A stretch of DNA of 64,000 nt from Glandiceps talaboti (lineage: Eukaryota > Hemichordata > Enteropneusta > Spengelidae), in the NCBI RefSeq assembly GCF_964340395.1, contig NC_135563.1, positions 10,398,075 through 10,462,074 on the forward strand, read 5' to 3'. The notes under the pieces were generated by a model, which saw only the letters and a program-made list of their open reading frames with translations, was not told the DNA's origin and did not search any database. Of the stretch, positions 12,077 through 29,147 are shown one piece after another. How positions within the stretch are numbered: position 1 is the first letter of the stretch; each line of letters opens with the position of its first letter. Both the position numbers and the translations under genes were made by a program.

Positions 12077-12657
12077 GTAATATTGTATGACAGTTTATTA
12101 AATGGAATTGGTAAGGTTCAACAACCTAATCTGTGAAGTAATGAGTCTTTCTTTGGTTGTTGCAATGCATAGCACCACTTCGACACTTCGACAGTGATTC
12201 GTATCCACCATATATTGTACCAAATGTTCTGTGGTGTTTTGCGTGATAAGATTCATCACGAGATTACAAATATATTTCATAATGTATTTTCATCATTTTA
12301 TGTCACTTAATTGCAACTGTTTAACCTTCTGTTGATATGCGTAATATCATGACAGTAGGTAAAGATGCTGTGCATTGAAATATTCACTGACTTTATGTCA
12401 TAACACTCAGACTAGGATCTCCCTCCCTCTCCCCTCCTCTCTTTCTCTATAGGCTTAGCCTCATTGACATACACCAAAGAAATGAATGTTTTCTACTGCC
12501 TAAGATTCAGATAACATTATAACATAGTGTGATGACAATGTGTGTATTAAACAAAATGTTAAAATATTCACATAATTACAATATCTATATATAATTTATA
12601 TATTGATATATATATATATAATGCATTACATATGCATATGTGCATGCATATGTGCAT
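12077..12657. other. Unique AT-rich stretch, no gene seen
   Basis: It contains a short CT-rich run (about 12418-12447). The rest is plain AT-rich sequence without frames or repeats of note. Confidence 0.55.
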
Positions 12658-16330
<3,673 letters not shown>

Positions 16331-16407
16331 GAAATATGTATGTAAATATGTATGTTATATGTAAATATGTATGTAAATATGTAAATATGTATGTTATATG
16401 TATATAA
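16331..16407. repeat. TATG-derived minisatellite
   Basis: Imperfect tandem copies of a unit close to AAATATGTATGTTATATGT, with a shorter variant lacking TTAT. It is built from TATG/TAAA words and probably grew from a degenerate microsatellite. Confidence 0.85.
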
Positions 16408-16470
16408 CAAAGACAAAGCTTATTATTATACCTACATGAAATTCTTTGTGTGATATGAAAATGAAATGGG

Positions 16471-16607
16471 TCAACAAACTTTTACAACATTTTTTAGTCT
16501 TTTTTTTGCAATTGTTGAGTACAAACATGGACTTGGTTATGTAATTTTTCCTCGCTGTTTTTTTTTTCAAGAAAAAAACATGATAAATTAGTTTGATTTA
16601 AAATCCA
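16471..16607 (+). mobile_element. Relic half of foldback family B
   Basis: It aligns with the right half of the palindromic element at 31569-31936. Shared words in order are CAACAAACTTTTAC, ACATTNTTTAGT, TTTGCAATNNNTTGAGT, ACAAACANGGACT, a T-rich TTCCTC block, TTCAAG and CATGATAAA, ending in AAAATCCA. The outer terminal repeat and the left half are not recognisable, so it is a truncated or decayed copy. Confidence 0.55.
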
Positions 16608-17633
16608 CCATTTTGAGATACAGAAATTGTTTCATAATGAAGCACGTATGACCTTTTATTATGGTATCGTCTGGAAATACAGTCGAGTGTGTTTATATTT
16701 ATGCAAAGATAATTTATTTGTGACCTATGACCCTCGATATTTCCCCTCTTGAGATATACAGTGAAGTCAAAAACAAAATCGGATATTTCTTAATTTTCTG
16801 CGCCATATCATGATTGCCCAAATGTCTGAAAGTATAAAGACTGAAGTATAATTTATAGGCGAACAAACATTTTGATTCTGTAAATTATGGCTTTATATAG
16901 CCGTTTCTAATGCAGTTCTGTTTTCCCAAGGTATTATGTGTGTATACTTGTAAGTAAAACACTTCGGTATAAACACTATTATCAATCAAGCTCATATAAA
17001 CTGTTATTCGCCAATGATTGATTTGTCTTTTGCATTAAAGAATCATATCCGAAAAACATAAAAGTGTTTCATTGTATTTATATACTTAAAAGCTGCATAA
17101 TCCAAATCACGAAAAGTATGTTTGATCATCAAAATATATGGTTGCAAATCCCACCTTTCATTTAGACAAAACGAGTAACGCTTTTCTTTCCACAACTTAA
17201 TGGATCACCCACCGTAAGGTGGTGACATAAAACGCTTCCCCATTAGTGTTCGTGATAAATTCTGACTTAGTGAGTAAACAATGGGCAACATTTCAACTGA
17301 CTTGCAAATTATTTTCCTTACATACCATTGACCTTTCTAGTTCTGAAAGTAGACTTGTAGGAGCATATGTCTGGCAAAAAACGAAAGGATATATGTCGAT
17401 AGAAAAAAGCGATTTTCCAGTTGCATTCTCGAGGTATCGTGCTCTTACCTGAATACATACTTTATGTGTTATAAGTTCAAATTTAGCATGAGAGACGATA
17501 GTCATTTAAATTTATAAAAAAGTAACATATACAGTTTCTCTGCTATCCTGATGTAAATGACAATTTTAGGTGCGCACAAACACCGTGTCATCCAATGTAG
17601 AAAAGCGTTAACATTGCGCTCCTTTAACAGTAG

Positions 17634-17634
<1 letters not shown>
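16608..17634. other. Unique AT-rich stretch, no gene seen
   Basis: The open frame at 17246-17452, and its antisense shadow, are not recognisable. No repeats were seen. Confidence 0.55.
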
Positions 17635-17664
<30 letters not shown>

Positions 17665-17735
17665 TGTATATTTGTTTGTTTTTGTTTTTGTTGGGGGGTT
17701 GTGTGTGTGTCTTATATATGTGTCTCTGTGTGTGT
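17635..17735. repeat. TATG microsatellite and T/G-rich tract
   Basis: Eight to nine TATG units (17635-17668) are followed by a TTTG/GTGT-rich run to about 17735. A smaller TATG/GTGT run lies at about 18018-18052. Confidence 0.9.
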
Positions 17736-18777
17736 TTTACATTTTATGTTTACCAATCGTGATCGAAAAGAAAAAATATCTATAAATCTTTCATCGCCAT
17801 TGTTTAACAACACCATTCTTCAATAAAAACCCCAACACTTCGTAGATGAATGCATTCGGTCTCAACACCTTTTTTGAAATAAGTGCATTGATTTATCGTA
17901 CTCTAAACACCTTTCACGTCCCATGAAACGTATCATATTTGAACCATTTGTATTGATTCAACACATATTACAACTCTTCAACGTGGCAGGTATTATACAC
18001 GACGTTAACCACTGAGTTGTATATATATGTATGTGTGTGTGTCTGTGTGTGAATAACTGTTAATGGAACTGCTATCTTGATTACATTTACATACGGTTAT
18101 TAAATATTTTATCACTTTGACATCAATTACAACCGTGAGTCCACTAAATCACCCTCAATCAAACTCTTTCATTAAGAGATCTACTCGAAGCAATGTGCTG
18201 AACATTGTTGTTGTTACTTAAAAACTGGCTTTTTAACGATCGAATGATGTTAATAGATGTCTTCAAGCAATCGATTTGGCATATACTTCGTAAGTCATTT
18301 CCTTAATTCAGTTGCAGCAATTAAATTGGCAGTCCGACAATTCAATCGTTACGATTATATTTACAATCATACATTCGTCTAACTACTTCTAGTCAATTTA
18401 GAGTTCTCTTGAAGTTTCTTTTTCAATCTACATTCAACCCTTATATGCATTGACACAAATTAAGTTGCGTTTTTCGAAATTTAATGAGTGTTTTATTTGA
18501 AATTTGAACACTTTTACACGTAATTTTCTATATGTTATAGGTATCGATTGTGTGTACTTAATATCATAAGCGTGTTTGCCATTAAGTAAGTGTTTCTGAT
18601 ATCAATATCTGACGCCCTTTAATAACATTTATTTCTCAAATGCAACAAACATAAAGTTTATATTTGTAAAAGATATGACTCTATTGTCGTTAAAGATATT
18701 CACATGAGAAACTTTCTGATTATAAACTGATGACATAATGCTGTTCTCAAATGCGACAACTTATTACTTTGTAAAGG
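17736..18777. other. Unique AT-rich stretch, no gene seen
   Basis: No frame above 60 codons of interest. A weak TG run lies near 18030. Nothing else was identified. Confidence 0.55.
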
Positions 18778-18830
18778 GTATGTATGTATGTATGTATGTA
18801 TGTATGTATGTATGTATGTATGTATGTGTG

Positions 18831-18873
<43 letters not shown>

Positions 18874-18909
18874 GTAGGTAGGTAGATAGGTAGGTAAGTA
18901 AGTAAGTAT
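18778..18909. repeat. Compound TATG / TCTA / GGTA / AGTA array
   Basis: Four related tetranucleotides succeed each other: TATG (18778-18828), TCTA (about 18831-18872), then GGTA with GATA variants and finally AGTA to 18909. Stepwise single-base conversion of one tetramer into the next, followed by slippage, explains the order. Confidence 0.96.
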
Positions 18910-20065
18910 ACATGTATATGTATGTACAAGTTTTGTTGTTAAAGATATTCGCATCACAGAACGAAATGTCGCGTAAAGAAATACGTTTGATATCATATCT
19001 TTACTGGAAGATGTTCCAAGTATTTGTGACCATTTACTACGGCAGCCCCCATTCTAACGTTAAGCGTAATGCTGCCTTTGAGGAAATACTTGTAATGGCC
19101 TTCTTAATATGCTGTTAGAGATCTGCTATTACGCCAAATAGGCTGTTAGCGGCTAGACTTGCACCATTTCTAATGTATTATTCATCAATCAAGCTAATAC
19201 TACATGGTTAAAGGACGGAGGTGTCGTTTTCCACAGAATTGTTCAAACATCATTCAATCAAAAGAATGACATGTATACAATGTTTATACAATTTGAAAAA
19301 CGTTAGACCTCAAATATATTAACATTTATGTTTACCTGAAACCAGAATCATTATATTGACATGGTGGCATTTCAGTATCAAAACAATGTAAAACATAAAA
19401 TATAAACTCGTGTAAATAACTGTATGGTGATATAAATCAATGATATAGTCATGTTGTTAGTAACTTGTAACACACATGGCTAGTAATAAGATTCGGTTCG
19501 CTGGACTGGGGTCATAAAGAAATAACGTGAGGTGCCTGGCCAAAAGTTTCAGTTCCACTCATGAATATCAATAAAATCTAATCAACGTGACCGTAATGTC
19601 AAATCAAAATCTTGAGACAACTATTAGCTGCGCTGTAATCTTTGCTAATAGCAGCTATTGTATCAAGTACGTTTCCATGATTATAACTAAGAACGTGTAA
19701 TTTGATTTTCCGAGTTTACTAGATCTATTCCATTTTATTCATTTTTTAAAAATGTATACGTCGAAATATCAGTTATATTTTTAAAAGGTATATATTACGA
19801 ATATATCAGGAAATATGCTAAATATTTTAAGTAAGTTTTAGAGATAAAGAAAACGTGTGATCGTATCAAAAACGATTTACGTCAGTCATTAGTGGGAAAT
19901 TCAACGCTTTACAAACACAAAATTTAATGCCAATTCGATCGATCAATGCAGTGTGAAATAAAACGGGTGTGTGAGAGTGTATGTGTCTGGTTGTCTACGT
20001 AGGAGTCCATATATGTGATAGAAAAGGTTATTCATAGAGCACGTTTGTGTTGTGTATGGATGTGT
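18910..20065. other. Unique AT-rich stretch, no gene seen
   Basis: An open frame at 18912-19118 begins in the repeat and has no recognisable motif. The rest shows nothing. Confidence 0.55.
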
Positions 20066-20092
20066 GTAGGTAGGTAGGTATGTGTGTGTGTA

Positions 20093-20125
<33 letters not shown>

Positions 20126-20126
20126 G
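20066..20126. repeat. GGTA / TGTG / TCTG compound microsatellite
   Basis: Short TAGG units, a TG run and about ten TCTG units in succession. The same tetramer vocabulary occurs at 10.87 kb and 40.6 kb. Confidence 0.93.
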
Positions 20127-21939
20127 GTGTAGGAAGACATGCCCTTTATGTTGATCAAGTGCTGTATCAACATTTAATCATTGGGTCTTACTACGTCGCT
20201 TCCTACACTCTCATCGTAAAGTAAAGTTGAATTACCCAAAAAGTCACTATTTGCAGTTGGCAATAGATGACATACACTAACATTACTGGGGCAAGGTATC
20301 TTTATTGCACAAGAGTGTAAAATGCAAGTAAAAGGTCAATGTACTTTGGAGATTAACTGGAGTAAATGTTAACATTTCGTATGTGTTCTCTGATCTTTTT
20401 GAGACTCTTGAGGAGAGCGTACCTACTTAGGGTTTGCTTTTCCTCCACTTTGTGTACAAGGTGGACTAATAGAAAGCTAAATACTTTGTGCATTAACATT
20501 TTCAAATAAGTGAATTTCAAAAGCTTTTGAGTGTTTGGTGAATAATACAACTAACAGTGTTTTTTAGATCCTGCATGGTAAAAGTATAGTCAAGTAGATC
20601 TGCTGAAATCTGTTCATTTTCCTGACTGTAGTTCCTTTTGTGTTCGTTTAATGTAAGATGCTACAGTGTTCTCAAAGCAATCAAATATAACTGCGAAGAG
20701 GGTGATTTTTTCATCGAATCTTAAATGTGTGAGTGTATGTAAAACGAATAGCAAAATATGTGTCTATTGTAAAATACTGGTGATGTATTTTTTGCTTTGT
20801 TGTACATCATATTTATGACTTAGCTATTTGTACAGTGCCGTTAAGCATTAGATATATATACTAGATGCGCTATAAATCACAGTGACTGTCATAAATGTCA
20901 TAATATTTTATGTCTCTAACTATTTTTTACGTTTTCATATATAAAATATAACCATATATCTAATGAAAGTATTCATTGCACTAAACCTTGTAGCACTACA
21001 ACCTTTTATGTTCAATCTGTTTCGGGATTTTTTCAGTGGGATTGACCCCTGATATTTTATTTCAAAAGATAAACTATTATCTCATTAATAAAAACAACTG
21101 AATATCACTGCGCTGTCTTTGAAATCCGGTGGAAGATATTCATCCATAGATTAACGGTTGTTCTACATATCTAGTTGCGCAGTTATCTCATCAGATATGT
21201 TTAAAATGGAAAAATCCATCTATTTTCACTACTTTAACATTTAATGCTATCTTTAACATCGGTGTTTTAAAACCACCTTACATTCGATTTCAGCAGGTGT
21301 ACGTATACAATACGACGACGCGTTTATAGATTTACCGGGTTTCTAAATTTGGATTTAAACTGTAATAACTCCGTTATCTCTGTTATCTGACTTGTACTTC
21401 CACTTGACTATTTCCTTGCATGACCAAATATTCGATGGTCTGGAACTAAAAATAACAATATGAAATTGATATTCAATATTATCATCATGGGTTTTTTCAA
21501 TACCCACCCCTAAACAGTGTATATGGTGTGATTCTATATATGTGAAGAATGTACTAAGTATACGGCCTTTGATGCTAAGATATTGATGCATCTTTACATC
21601 GCATATGCTTCAAATTGACAGCTTTTTCTAAAACGTTATCCTTATCTCATTCAGTTTTTCAAACGCACACTAATACATTACTCTATCTCTGAACCATGCT
21701 ATGGAAAACAAAATTACTTTTTGGTGGTTTAAATGTTTTCCGTTCATTCAATTCAAAGCAAGGATTTTCTGTCGAAGATATTAGCTTTTATATAGATCAG
21801 CTTCATGTCTTCTTACATGTTATTGTAGTATTTGGTATGTGATTGTAGTATATATACATATATGTATATAACATTGACATAGTAGCATAGAGGTTACATT
21901 CCACATGCTGTAATCGTATGCACAAATACAGGCTACAAC
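20127..21939. other. Unique AT-rich stretch, no gene seen
   Basis: Minus-strand open frames at 20353-20550 and 21355-21591 are not recognisable. No array was seen. Confidence 0.55.
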
Positions 21940-22072
21940 GGGTTGTGGGCTCCCTAGGGAGTATAAATGGCCGCTGTGCTGTTATGGGTTCATACCAGGG
22001 GTAATAATTGTAAAGTCACTTGAGCACAGTGTGGGAAAGCGCTATATAAAAACGAATTATTACAATTAATTT
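21940..22072 (+). mobile_element. 3' part of a SINE
   Basis: The sequence CTCCCTAGGGAGTATAAATG is followed by GGGGTAATAATTGTAAAGTC and then GGGAAAGCGCTATATAAAAA, ending in an ATTATTAC tail. The last block matches the 3' end style of tRNA-derived SINEs seen across marine animals, where it precedes an ATT/ATTATT simple tail. A clear tRNA-like head is missing upstream, so this copy is 5'-truncated or its head has decayed. Confidence 0.6.
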
Positions 22073-25000
22073 AATACATGCATATGCAGAATTGAAATTC
22101 AAAATGTTACCAATGCGTGCAGAGCGATAAAGAAAGAGGCAATGAATGCGGAGTTTGATACAATTTGTTTTAATAACTTTATTGAAGTCACTCTGCTCGG
22201 CAAGTATCATTTGATGATGTTCTCTAATATTATTAAAATGTATTAATGTTTGGCTTTTTTTCATGAATAAGACGCTTGTTTTATCATACCGATGTAACCA
22301 CTGTTCTCGACAATTAAGCACAATATGAATTCAACATCTTATCCCAATTGTAAAAGAATACTTATCACAGTAATGCATCACCTAGATTTGCACTTATTTC
22401 CTTTGTTATTTATGGGAAACCATAGATTTGGTGGTAACGGTTAATTTCGAAAACGTGTCTAAGCAATTGATAAAGACAATTCATCATGTATTTATGTATT
22501 ATAAACGTCCAGATGACAACACTGATTTCAAACAGACAAATTGAAGATCAACCACAGTGAATGTTTTATCAACCTATAAACGTTGTTTTTGCCATTGTAT
22601 CCCGATTCATCCATCATCCATCATCCATCATCGTTACTCATTGACAGTTTTAGTGATGTTTTTCTTCGTTATGAATTGTGCAAGTGATTATTGTAACACT
22701 TGATTTATGATTTCGAGTTGAATCTTCAGCTACACCTAACAGCTATACCTAATCTAAAATGTGTACAAATAACTTTAGACGTTTCCCCGAAGGGGGGGGG
22801 GGGCTACAGGAATAGAGTCCGTCCATATGTCCGGTCGTGGTCATTGTCCAGGCATACATATGTCGACAGTTTTCGTCAAACTCATTTAAAAGGGCGAGTA
22901 TTATAGCGAGAATGTACATACTATTCCACCACGTGGTATCGTACAAGTGTACAGTTTGAACGATATCTTAGAAACGAATAGCGTGCACATTAATCTTGCA
23001 AACCGTGCAAATTGATCTTAACCTTGACCTTTACGATCAGACCTCACAGTCGGGTTATGTTTTGATATAATTGACAGTAATAAATTATTATACTAATTTT
23101 GGCAGTAAAGTTTCCTCGTATTGCAATATATATCATGTGTCTCCCTATGTAACAATGTCGACAGGACTGCGGGGAAAAAAGAGATAGTGTTGAACAATGG
23201 AAACCAAATCATCTTTTGCAAATGATCTAATCTAGCTGTCTGCCACAGTTTATCACTGATACCTTTCAATTCCCAAAACATATCAACAGCAAGTTCTTTT
23301 AAATTTCTGTCTTACAGAGCTCGAAACATAGATGGCCTCTTACGTATTTTTTACCAAAAAAGTGGACGTCATAGTATTTTATGGTCTAGTGGGGACACTA
23401 CCTCTGTACTGAACAAACTCCCGTCGACAGATTGGCGCCGTGAAAATAATCCCAAAGGTACCTTAGTGAATTTGAAAGAACTATGCATTGGGGTTATCCA
23501 TGGATTATGCCCTTATGGCATTATTACGTTCCTTAATTATTAATGAATATGATCTATACAGTCAAACACAATGAGATAAGCTGACAATTTTACCGTACAA
23601 ATAGTACTATTGTGTATTGCAGCCAGTCCTTTCGAATTGCCATGTGTATGGAATGTTCAAAAGATACAGTCTGTATATACTTGACGCAACCATTATCGCA
23701 GTCTGAAGAAGATCTTAAAAATGGAATGTTTTTCGCCAAAGAACAGTCAGCGCTTCGGGTGGAATGGATCGATTATTGTCATCGTTACTACGTATATTTG
23801 TATGTTTTATTCCGTTTTGACAAGGTATGGACACCGTGATAATAGTGATGCCGATGATGAAATAATTACATGTCTCTCATATGGCATCAAGTTTGTTATT
23901 AGAAAAAGTGCAGTGAGCTTTACCCAGTATCGCTGTGTCAATGAAAGATCGTCTTCTAACACACACGTAGATTTGTATTACATGAGATGGGGACTACTTT
24001 ATCTTATTCGGGGATTGTGTGTGTAGCTTACATACATAGTAAATAGCCTTAGGGGATATTTTCCTATCAACGGGAAGACCAGTGACGTATATAAGACAAT
24101 TTCAATGTAAGACGTGATAACATGTAACAGCCAATGAATACTTGCACAATTGTTTAGAACTTCTCTTCAAGTTCTGTGAATAGCATTTCATAGCCCTGTT
24201 AGAATTGCAATTTCAAAACATGACTATAATTAACAACTCCATCTATATCTAGCCGTTAATTGTCAAAAATAATCAAAATAGTTAACACGCTTTACAACTA
24301 GAAGGAGTCATCCTGGCATATATATATCCCCAGATAATATCAAACGTGTTTTTATAACATTCTTATTACGACGTCGAATTTATGGTTCTTCACAACTGTT
24401 CACAACACAATATGTGCCAATCTAATTCACCTGAACATTGAATGTTTATATATGGGGATTTCTTTTGTGTGTATGTGTGAATAGACATTCTCCCAAATAC
24501 AGTACACTCGTATTCAAACCTCTGTATGTTATCTAAGCAACCTCTTTTGTAAGTTTAAATTACTTCAGCTACATTCAGATACAAATATCGTCACTTTTCA
24601 ATCAAAACTGCGCTTAAAGAATGGGAAGGTGGTTGATTGTGTGTATATATATATATATCACAAAGTGTAGACATTATCACACTCTCATGGTATATCGCAA
24701 TTTACTGCTGTATAGTTAGGCTGATACCAATCAATCTACATCATTTAATTCGTCTCCCTGCCATGAAATGACGTATGAATTAATATCAGAGACTGGCTCC
24801 CTTGTTTTCTTTTAATTTAAAGTGGTGTGGTCTCTAACTATGGCCATTTGTTCCCGGTAGCGTCAGCGTACAAAATAAGTACACTTGAACACTTGTTAAG
24901 CACATGAGAGTCAATGATGCATGATAGGGATGATAGGGAAGTTGTTAACCAAGACGCTGACATTTTCCGAATTTTATTCGGTAGTACCTTTTATTCTTGT

Positions 25001-25086
25001 GTTAACTCTACATTCCAAGCAGAGCTCTGATCAGTTGCTATGATCTGCTCAACATGTTCATAATGTAACAATGTAATAATGTAGAT
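22073..25086. other. Unique AT-rich stretch with small simple repeats
   Basis: It contains a CATC/CATCCAT run (22607-22631), a run of 12 G (22792-22803) preceded by CCCCGAAG, and a ten-unit TA run (about 24638-24658). Overlapping plus-strand frames at 23612-24026 are not recognisable as protein. No gene is supported. Confidence 0.5.
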
Positions 25087-25219
25087 TTATGTATGTATGT
25101 ATGTATGTATGTATGTATGTATGTATGTATGTATGTATGTATGTATGCATGTGTGTATGTAGATTTTTGTATGTATGTATGTACATGTATGTATGTATGT
25201 ATGTATGTATGTATGTATA
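25087..25219. repeat. TATG array with variants
   Basis: TATG units interrupted by GCATGTG, GTAGATTTT and TACATG segments (around 25146-25186). The two long perfect blocks flank this degenerate middle. Confidence 0.96.
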
Positions 25220-25763
25220 AGTCCAAACGTTTAAAGTTACCATTAATCTTCTGAATTGTCGATGAATTATGCTTTCATATTTATATCATTACTCGTATTG
25301 TTTTTCATTCAACTGGAAAATACTCTTGAACCAGGGATTTTCTAATTTTCCGTCTTTGACTCGAATGACAAGGCCCCTAAGGTCACTTGTACTTCCCTTG
25401 CCTTGCCCGAACGGAGGAAAATTATAATACTATCTGAATATATAATATCTATACTGCTACAGATTGTATCCCTTTAAGGGTTGGCTGCTGTGACGATTAC
25501 AAGCCAACAAAGGGAGCAATCAATTTTCAACTGTCCTAATTCGACCCAATTCGAATATTTAGTTCATATGGTTCGACTGCAAATCGTACAAATATTGTCG
25601 TGTAACTTAGCTTCCTACGCATATAACGAGTTACATATGTTTTTATGTCCGGACATATGGTTTCTTAATAAATCAATTATGGTTGAATTTTCTTTGTCAG
25701 CGATTTTGAATGCCATAAGAATGTCAGGACAAATTAATATTTGCTAAAACGTATGTGTTACAT
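25220..25763. other. Unique stretch, no gene seen
   Basis: The plus-strand open frame at 25481-25747 (88 codons) ends just before the next array. Its sequence is not recognisable and lacks a domain signature. Confidence 0.5.
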
Positions 25764-25814
25764 GCATGCATGCATGCATACATACATACATACATACATA
25801 CATACATACATACA

Positions 25815-25844
<30 letters not shown>
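25764..25844. repeat. CATG then CATA microsatellite
   Basis: Three to four CATG units convert into about 16 CATA units. It is in the opposite orientation to the array 600 bp upstream (TATG), so the two could pair as an inverted repeat. Confidence 0.96.
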
Positions 25845-25845
<1 letters not shown>

Positions 25846-28800
25846 GATGTGTTTATAAGTACATGGACATGATGACTGCTATGGAAAGTGTGTCATGACA
25901 GCTGTATGCACTGCCTTGGGTGTATTACTTTTACATTTGTTGTGTACACATATGTGTCAGATTTTAGTGCCCATGTGGTCATGACTGCATACATTACTTT
26001 GTCCAAAAGCAGTTGGTAATGTACACGTTCGTAAATGCAACAAAACGAATAGAATGCATGTGTTCATATACAGACAATGAAGTTAGTGTATACATGGATG
26101 AGAACTTACAGAATTGTGTACGCAGGCGTGAACTACATCACGTCATACATTTGTCATATACATGTTAACTGCGGTATCATGAAGGGACTTAATTCATGTA
26201 CACTGCTACAACATATATATATAAGATAAGATACGGAGAAATTGGTTTAAATGTCAGTGAATTACATGAACGGAGTAACTATGTCGGAAGCTAAAGCCCG
26301 AGTAGCGAAAACGTTAAGTGATTTGCCAGTATGCGTTAAGTTAACAAATACGCATACCCTGCACTTTAAACTAGTCTAATCCTTTTGCTGAGGTAGACTC
26401 TATCTCTTTACTAATCCTTGATCGTTAGTCCTTAAATCATGTCCTGCACAGTTGCACAGTTAGTTGTCGACAGGTTGTAGATTTGGTGGGTGTTTATGTA
26501 AAGTGTTATCACTAAGGCAACCATACATACTGAAGTAACTACAATTATAACGAAGTCGCTAAGTGCGAACAATGTGGATAGTCTTGTTCTAGTTTAGCTA
26601 CAGGTGCTTATATTGTTGTTTGTTTGTTTGTTTGTTTGTTTGTTTGTTTTTGTGTTCTTTTAAATATTTGTTACATATCTTCTCCATCTCACACCGCTAT
26701 GAAATTGTCAAGGCTTACCCAGTCAGACCATACGTGTATTGCTATTATTCTAACATTCGTTCGATAAGTTTCCCTCGTTATATTTCGTGGTGTTGCCACA
26801 TATATTTATAGTCCCTTTCTCTGTAAACTAGAACAACTTACGCAAACACTCGTCACCCACTTGTTGATTGATATACTAGTGTTATATGAAGGGAACATCC
26901 TCGCTGTCGCAAGCTTCACTCATCACCTTTTCCACTGGCAAGCTATAGAACCAATCATTATTGCACCTTTACAATTATTCTAAATGTAGGCATTACATGA
27001 AACATCCATGATACTGCTTGGGGTGTTCATGAAGTTTCAAGGATCGTCTCCAAGGATTTAAATTTGATTTCTATCTTATTTTCGTCGATAACTTCATCTC
27101 CGTTAAGCAGAATGTCAGTGTGTTGTAGGCGCTTTTATAATTTCAGTGATATTTCGTGAAACAAAACTATTCACTGATATTTCTCAAACATATTACCCTT
27201 TTAAATGTGTCTGTTAGACTTCTGTGCAGTATTAGAATTGATGCTTTCGATGTACAAACACCGTATCTTGGTAAATTCTGCCCCATTTTCAATTCACTTC
27301 CTGCATGATGCATTAGACACGCCAAGTCCCTGCGGTCTGACTATAGCCATCTGTAACCTCCAATGACCTGTATTACTTAGCAACCCCGAGGTATAAATTC
27401 AGAGTTGGATTTTTCCATTTTTGTGCCTTTTGGCAAGCGTGATTTTTCCGAGACTTAGTAAAACAAGACAGCTGCTTGGGATACTTTTTAAACATTATGG
27501 TCTAATGTATTTGCCACAGGCCTATGAGACTCGCTTACTTTTAGTGTATAATTGTTGAATACGGTTAAATAATACAATGGTATAATGCGATCTTCGTGAC
27601 AGATCACAGTTAAAAGTCTCTTTTCATCAGAACGAATACCGCATCATTATTATACGCCTGGTAGCTTCTGTAGCTCACTTCCATGTGAGTATTGTTCAGC
27701 GTCTTTTCAAACATACAGTACAAAGGACTGAGAGGATGTCGCAAACCCTCATCAGAAAATCAAAGCACAGCGACACATAAAGGGTAGATATTCATAACTG
27801 ACAGTTATAATGGAGCGAGTTATGCTCATTTCTTGTGAAAGCCCGGTTGGGTTCAAAGTCTACAGCTGCAGACCATGAATGAATAGTGTTGTTTGTTCAG
27901 GTTACTGTGCGAAACTCGTTACTAACATGCAGAGTATGCTGCCAATGATTAACATGATGGTGTTTTAACTCCTCAGTCACTTTTACCCCATTCAACAGAA
28001 GATTGTTTGACATTCAGTGTAATGATAAACATCTATAAAAATTAAAACATTGTCGTTTGATTTTCCGTAATCGCATTTGGTGAGACTTAAACTACCCCAG
28101 GTGCTTTATTCTTCCGTCTACCTTCCTGTCACATAAATTCCATAGTTCCTGCTGATCGCTAGTTAATTCAATGCCCTTGTTCGCCATTGAAATTGAATAA
28201 ATACTTGTATTGCGCATGCGAACAAATCTACATCCATTGTACAACTGACACAGAAAAACAAAAAAAGTAGTCCAAGACAAGTGAAACTGTTATACAGATC
28301 AATAAAACACATCATTAAAAGCTTCATAAAATGACCCCCATGGTATTTCACTTATTGCCTTTTGTCAAATTCGCCGTACAAGGGTCATTAAAATGCTTCA
28401 TAGACTGTATATCGGCTACTAAATAGCAATTATGAGGATAAAATATCTCTTTTGGAAGAGCGAATCGTGCTGGAATCTAGTTCCTAGTCGAGATTGTTTT
28501 GGCAAATACCATTATTACTGACATTTAGCAAGTAATCGACGGCGTATCATCATATTATTTTGTAAAGTTAATGTTTCAATTTCCAGAAGAATGGGATATG
28601 AACATTTTTCAATCTATATATATGTAAATATATGATGCCTCCATTCGGCAGATTCAATATGTTTACGTGGTGATATATTGACTATTAAGGAAAAATAATT
28701 ACCGCGTTCAAAGCCATACAACACAACTTGATAGAACCATTCTAGAATATTAATATATATTATATAGTGTATTTTCTGCACTCAGGGTATTTATGTTATG

Positions 28801-29147
28801 TATTTAAAGTGCAAATTGTTTTTCCCTAGATTGTAACTTACATACGCCAATAAAGGATTCTCGCGCAATATCTGGAGGAAATGAAAAGCCTAAATTGGTG
28901 TCAGGCTTATGAAGTGGATATGAAAGAAAAGGATATATTTTCGGTATTCTTAGAAAGCAATGAAGCAAAGTAATTAGGAAATTCAGGATTAAAGAATGCT
29001 TCCCATAATAGTTTTCTCTCCTTGCTAAAGATTTGGTTATTATGCTATATTAGAATATCACTTTTATGAACATGTTCATTTATAACAGCCTTGACAGAGC
29101 ATAATGGAGTTATCGTGTACTAGTAACATGACATTTATAGGTGTATT
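25845..29147. other. Unique AT-rich stretch of 3.3 kb
   Basis: It includes a TTTG microsatellite of about nine units (26614-26650). Frames at 26620-26811 (plus) and 28092-28351 (minus) are repeat-derived or not recognisable. No gene is supported. Confidence 0.5.

Noticed and set aside
23700-23750. Retroelement 3' tail (CTGAAGAAGATC followed by a CGCCAAAG word)
   Set aside because: Similarity is limited to a common short motif; there are no reverse transcriptase remnants or repeat boundaries nearby.
23612-24026. Two overlapping plus-strand frames as exons
   Set aside because: They overlap in different phases, neither resembles a known family, and no consistent splice borders were seen.
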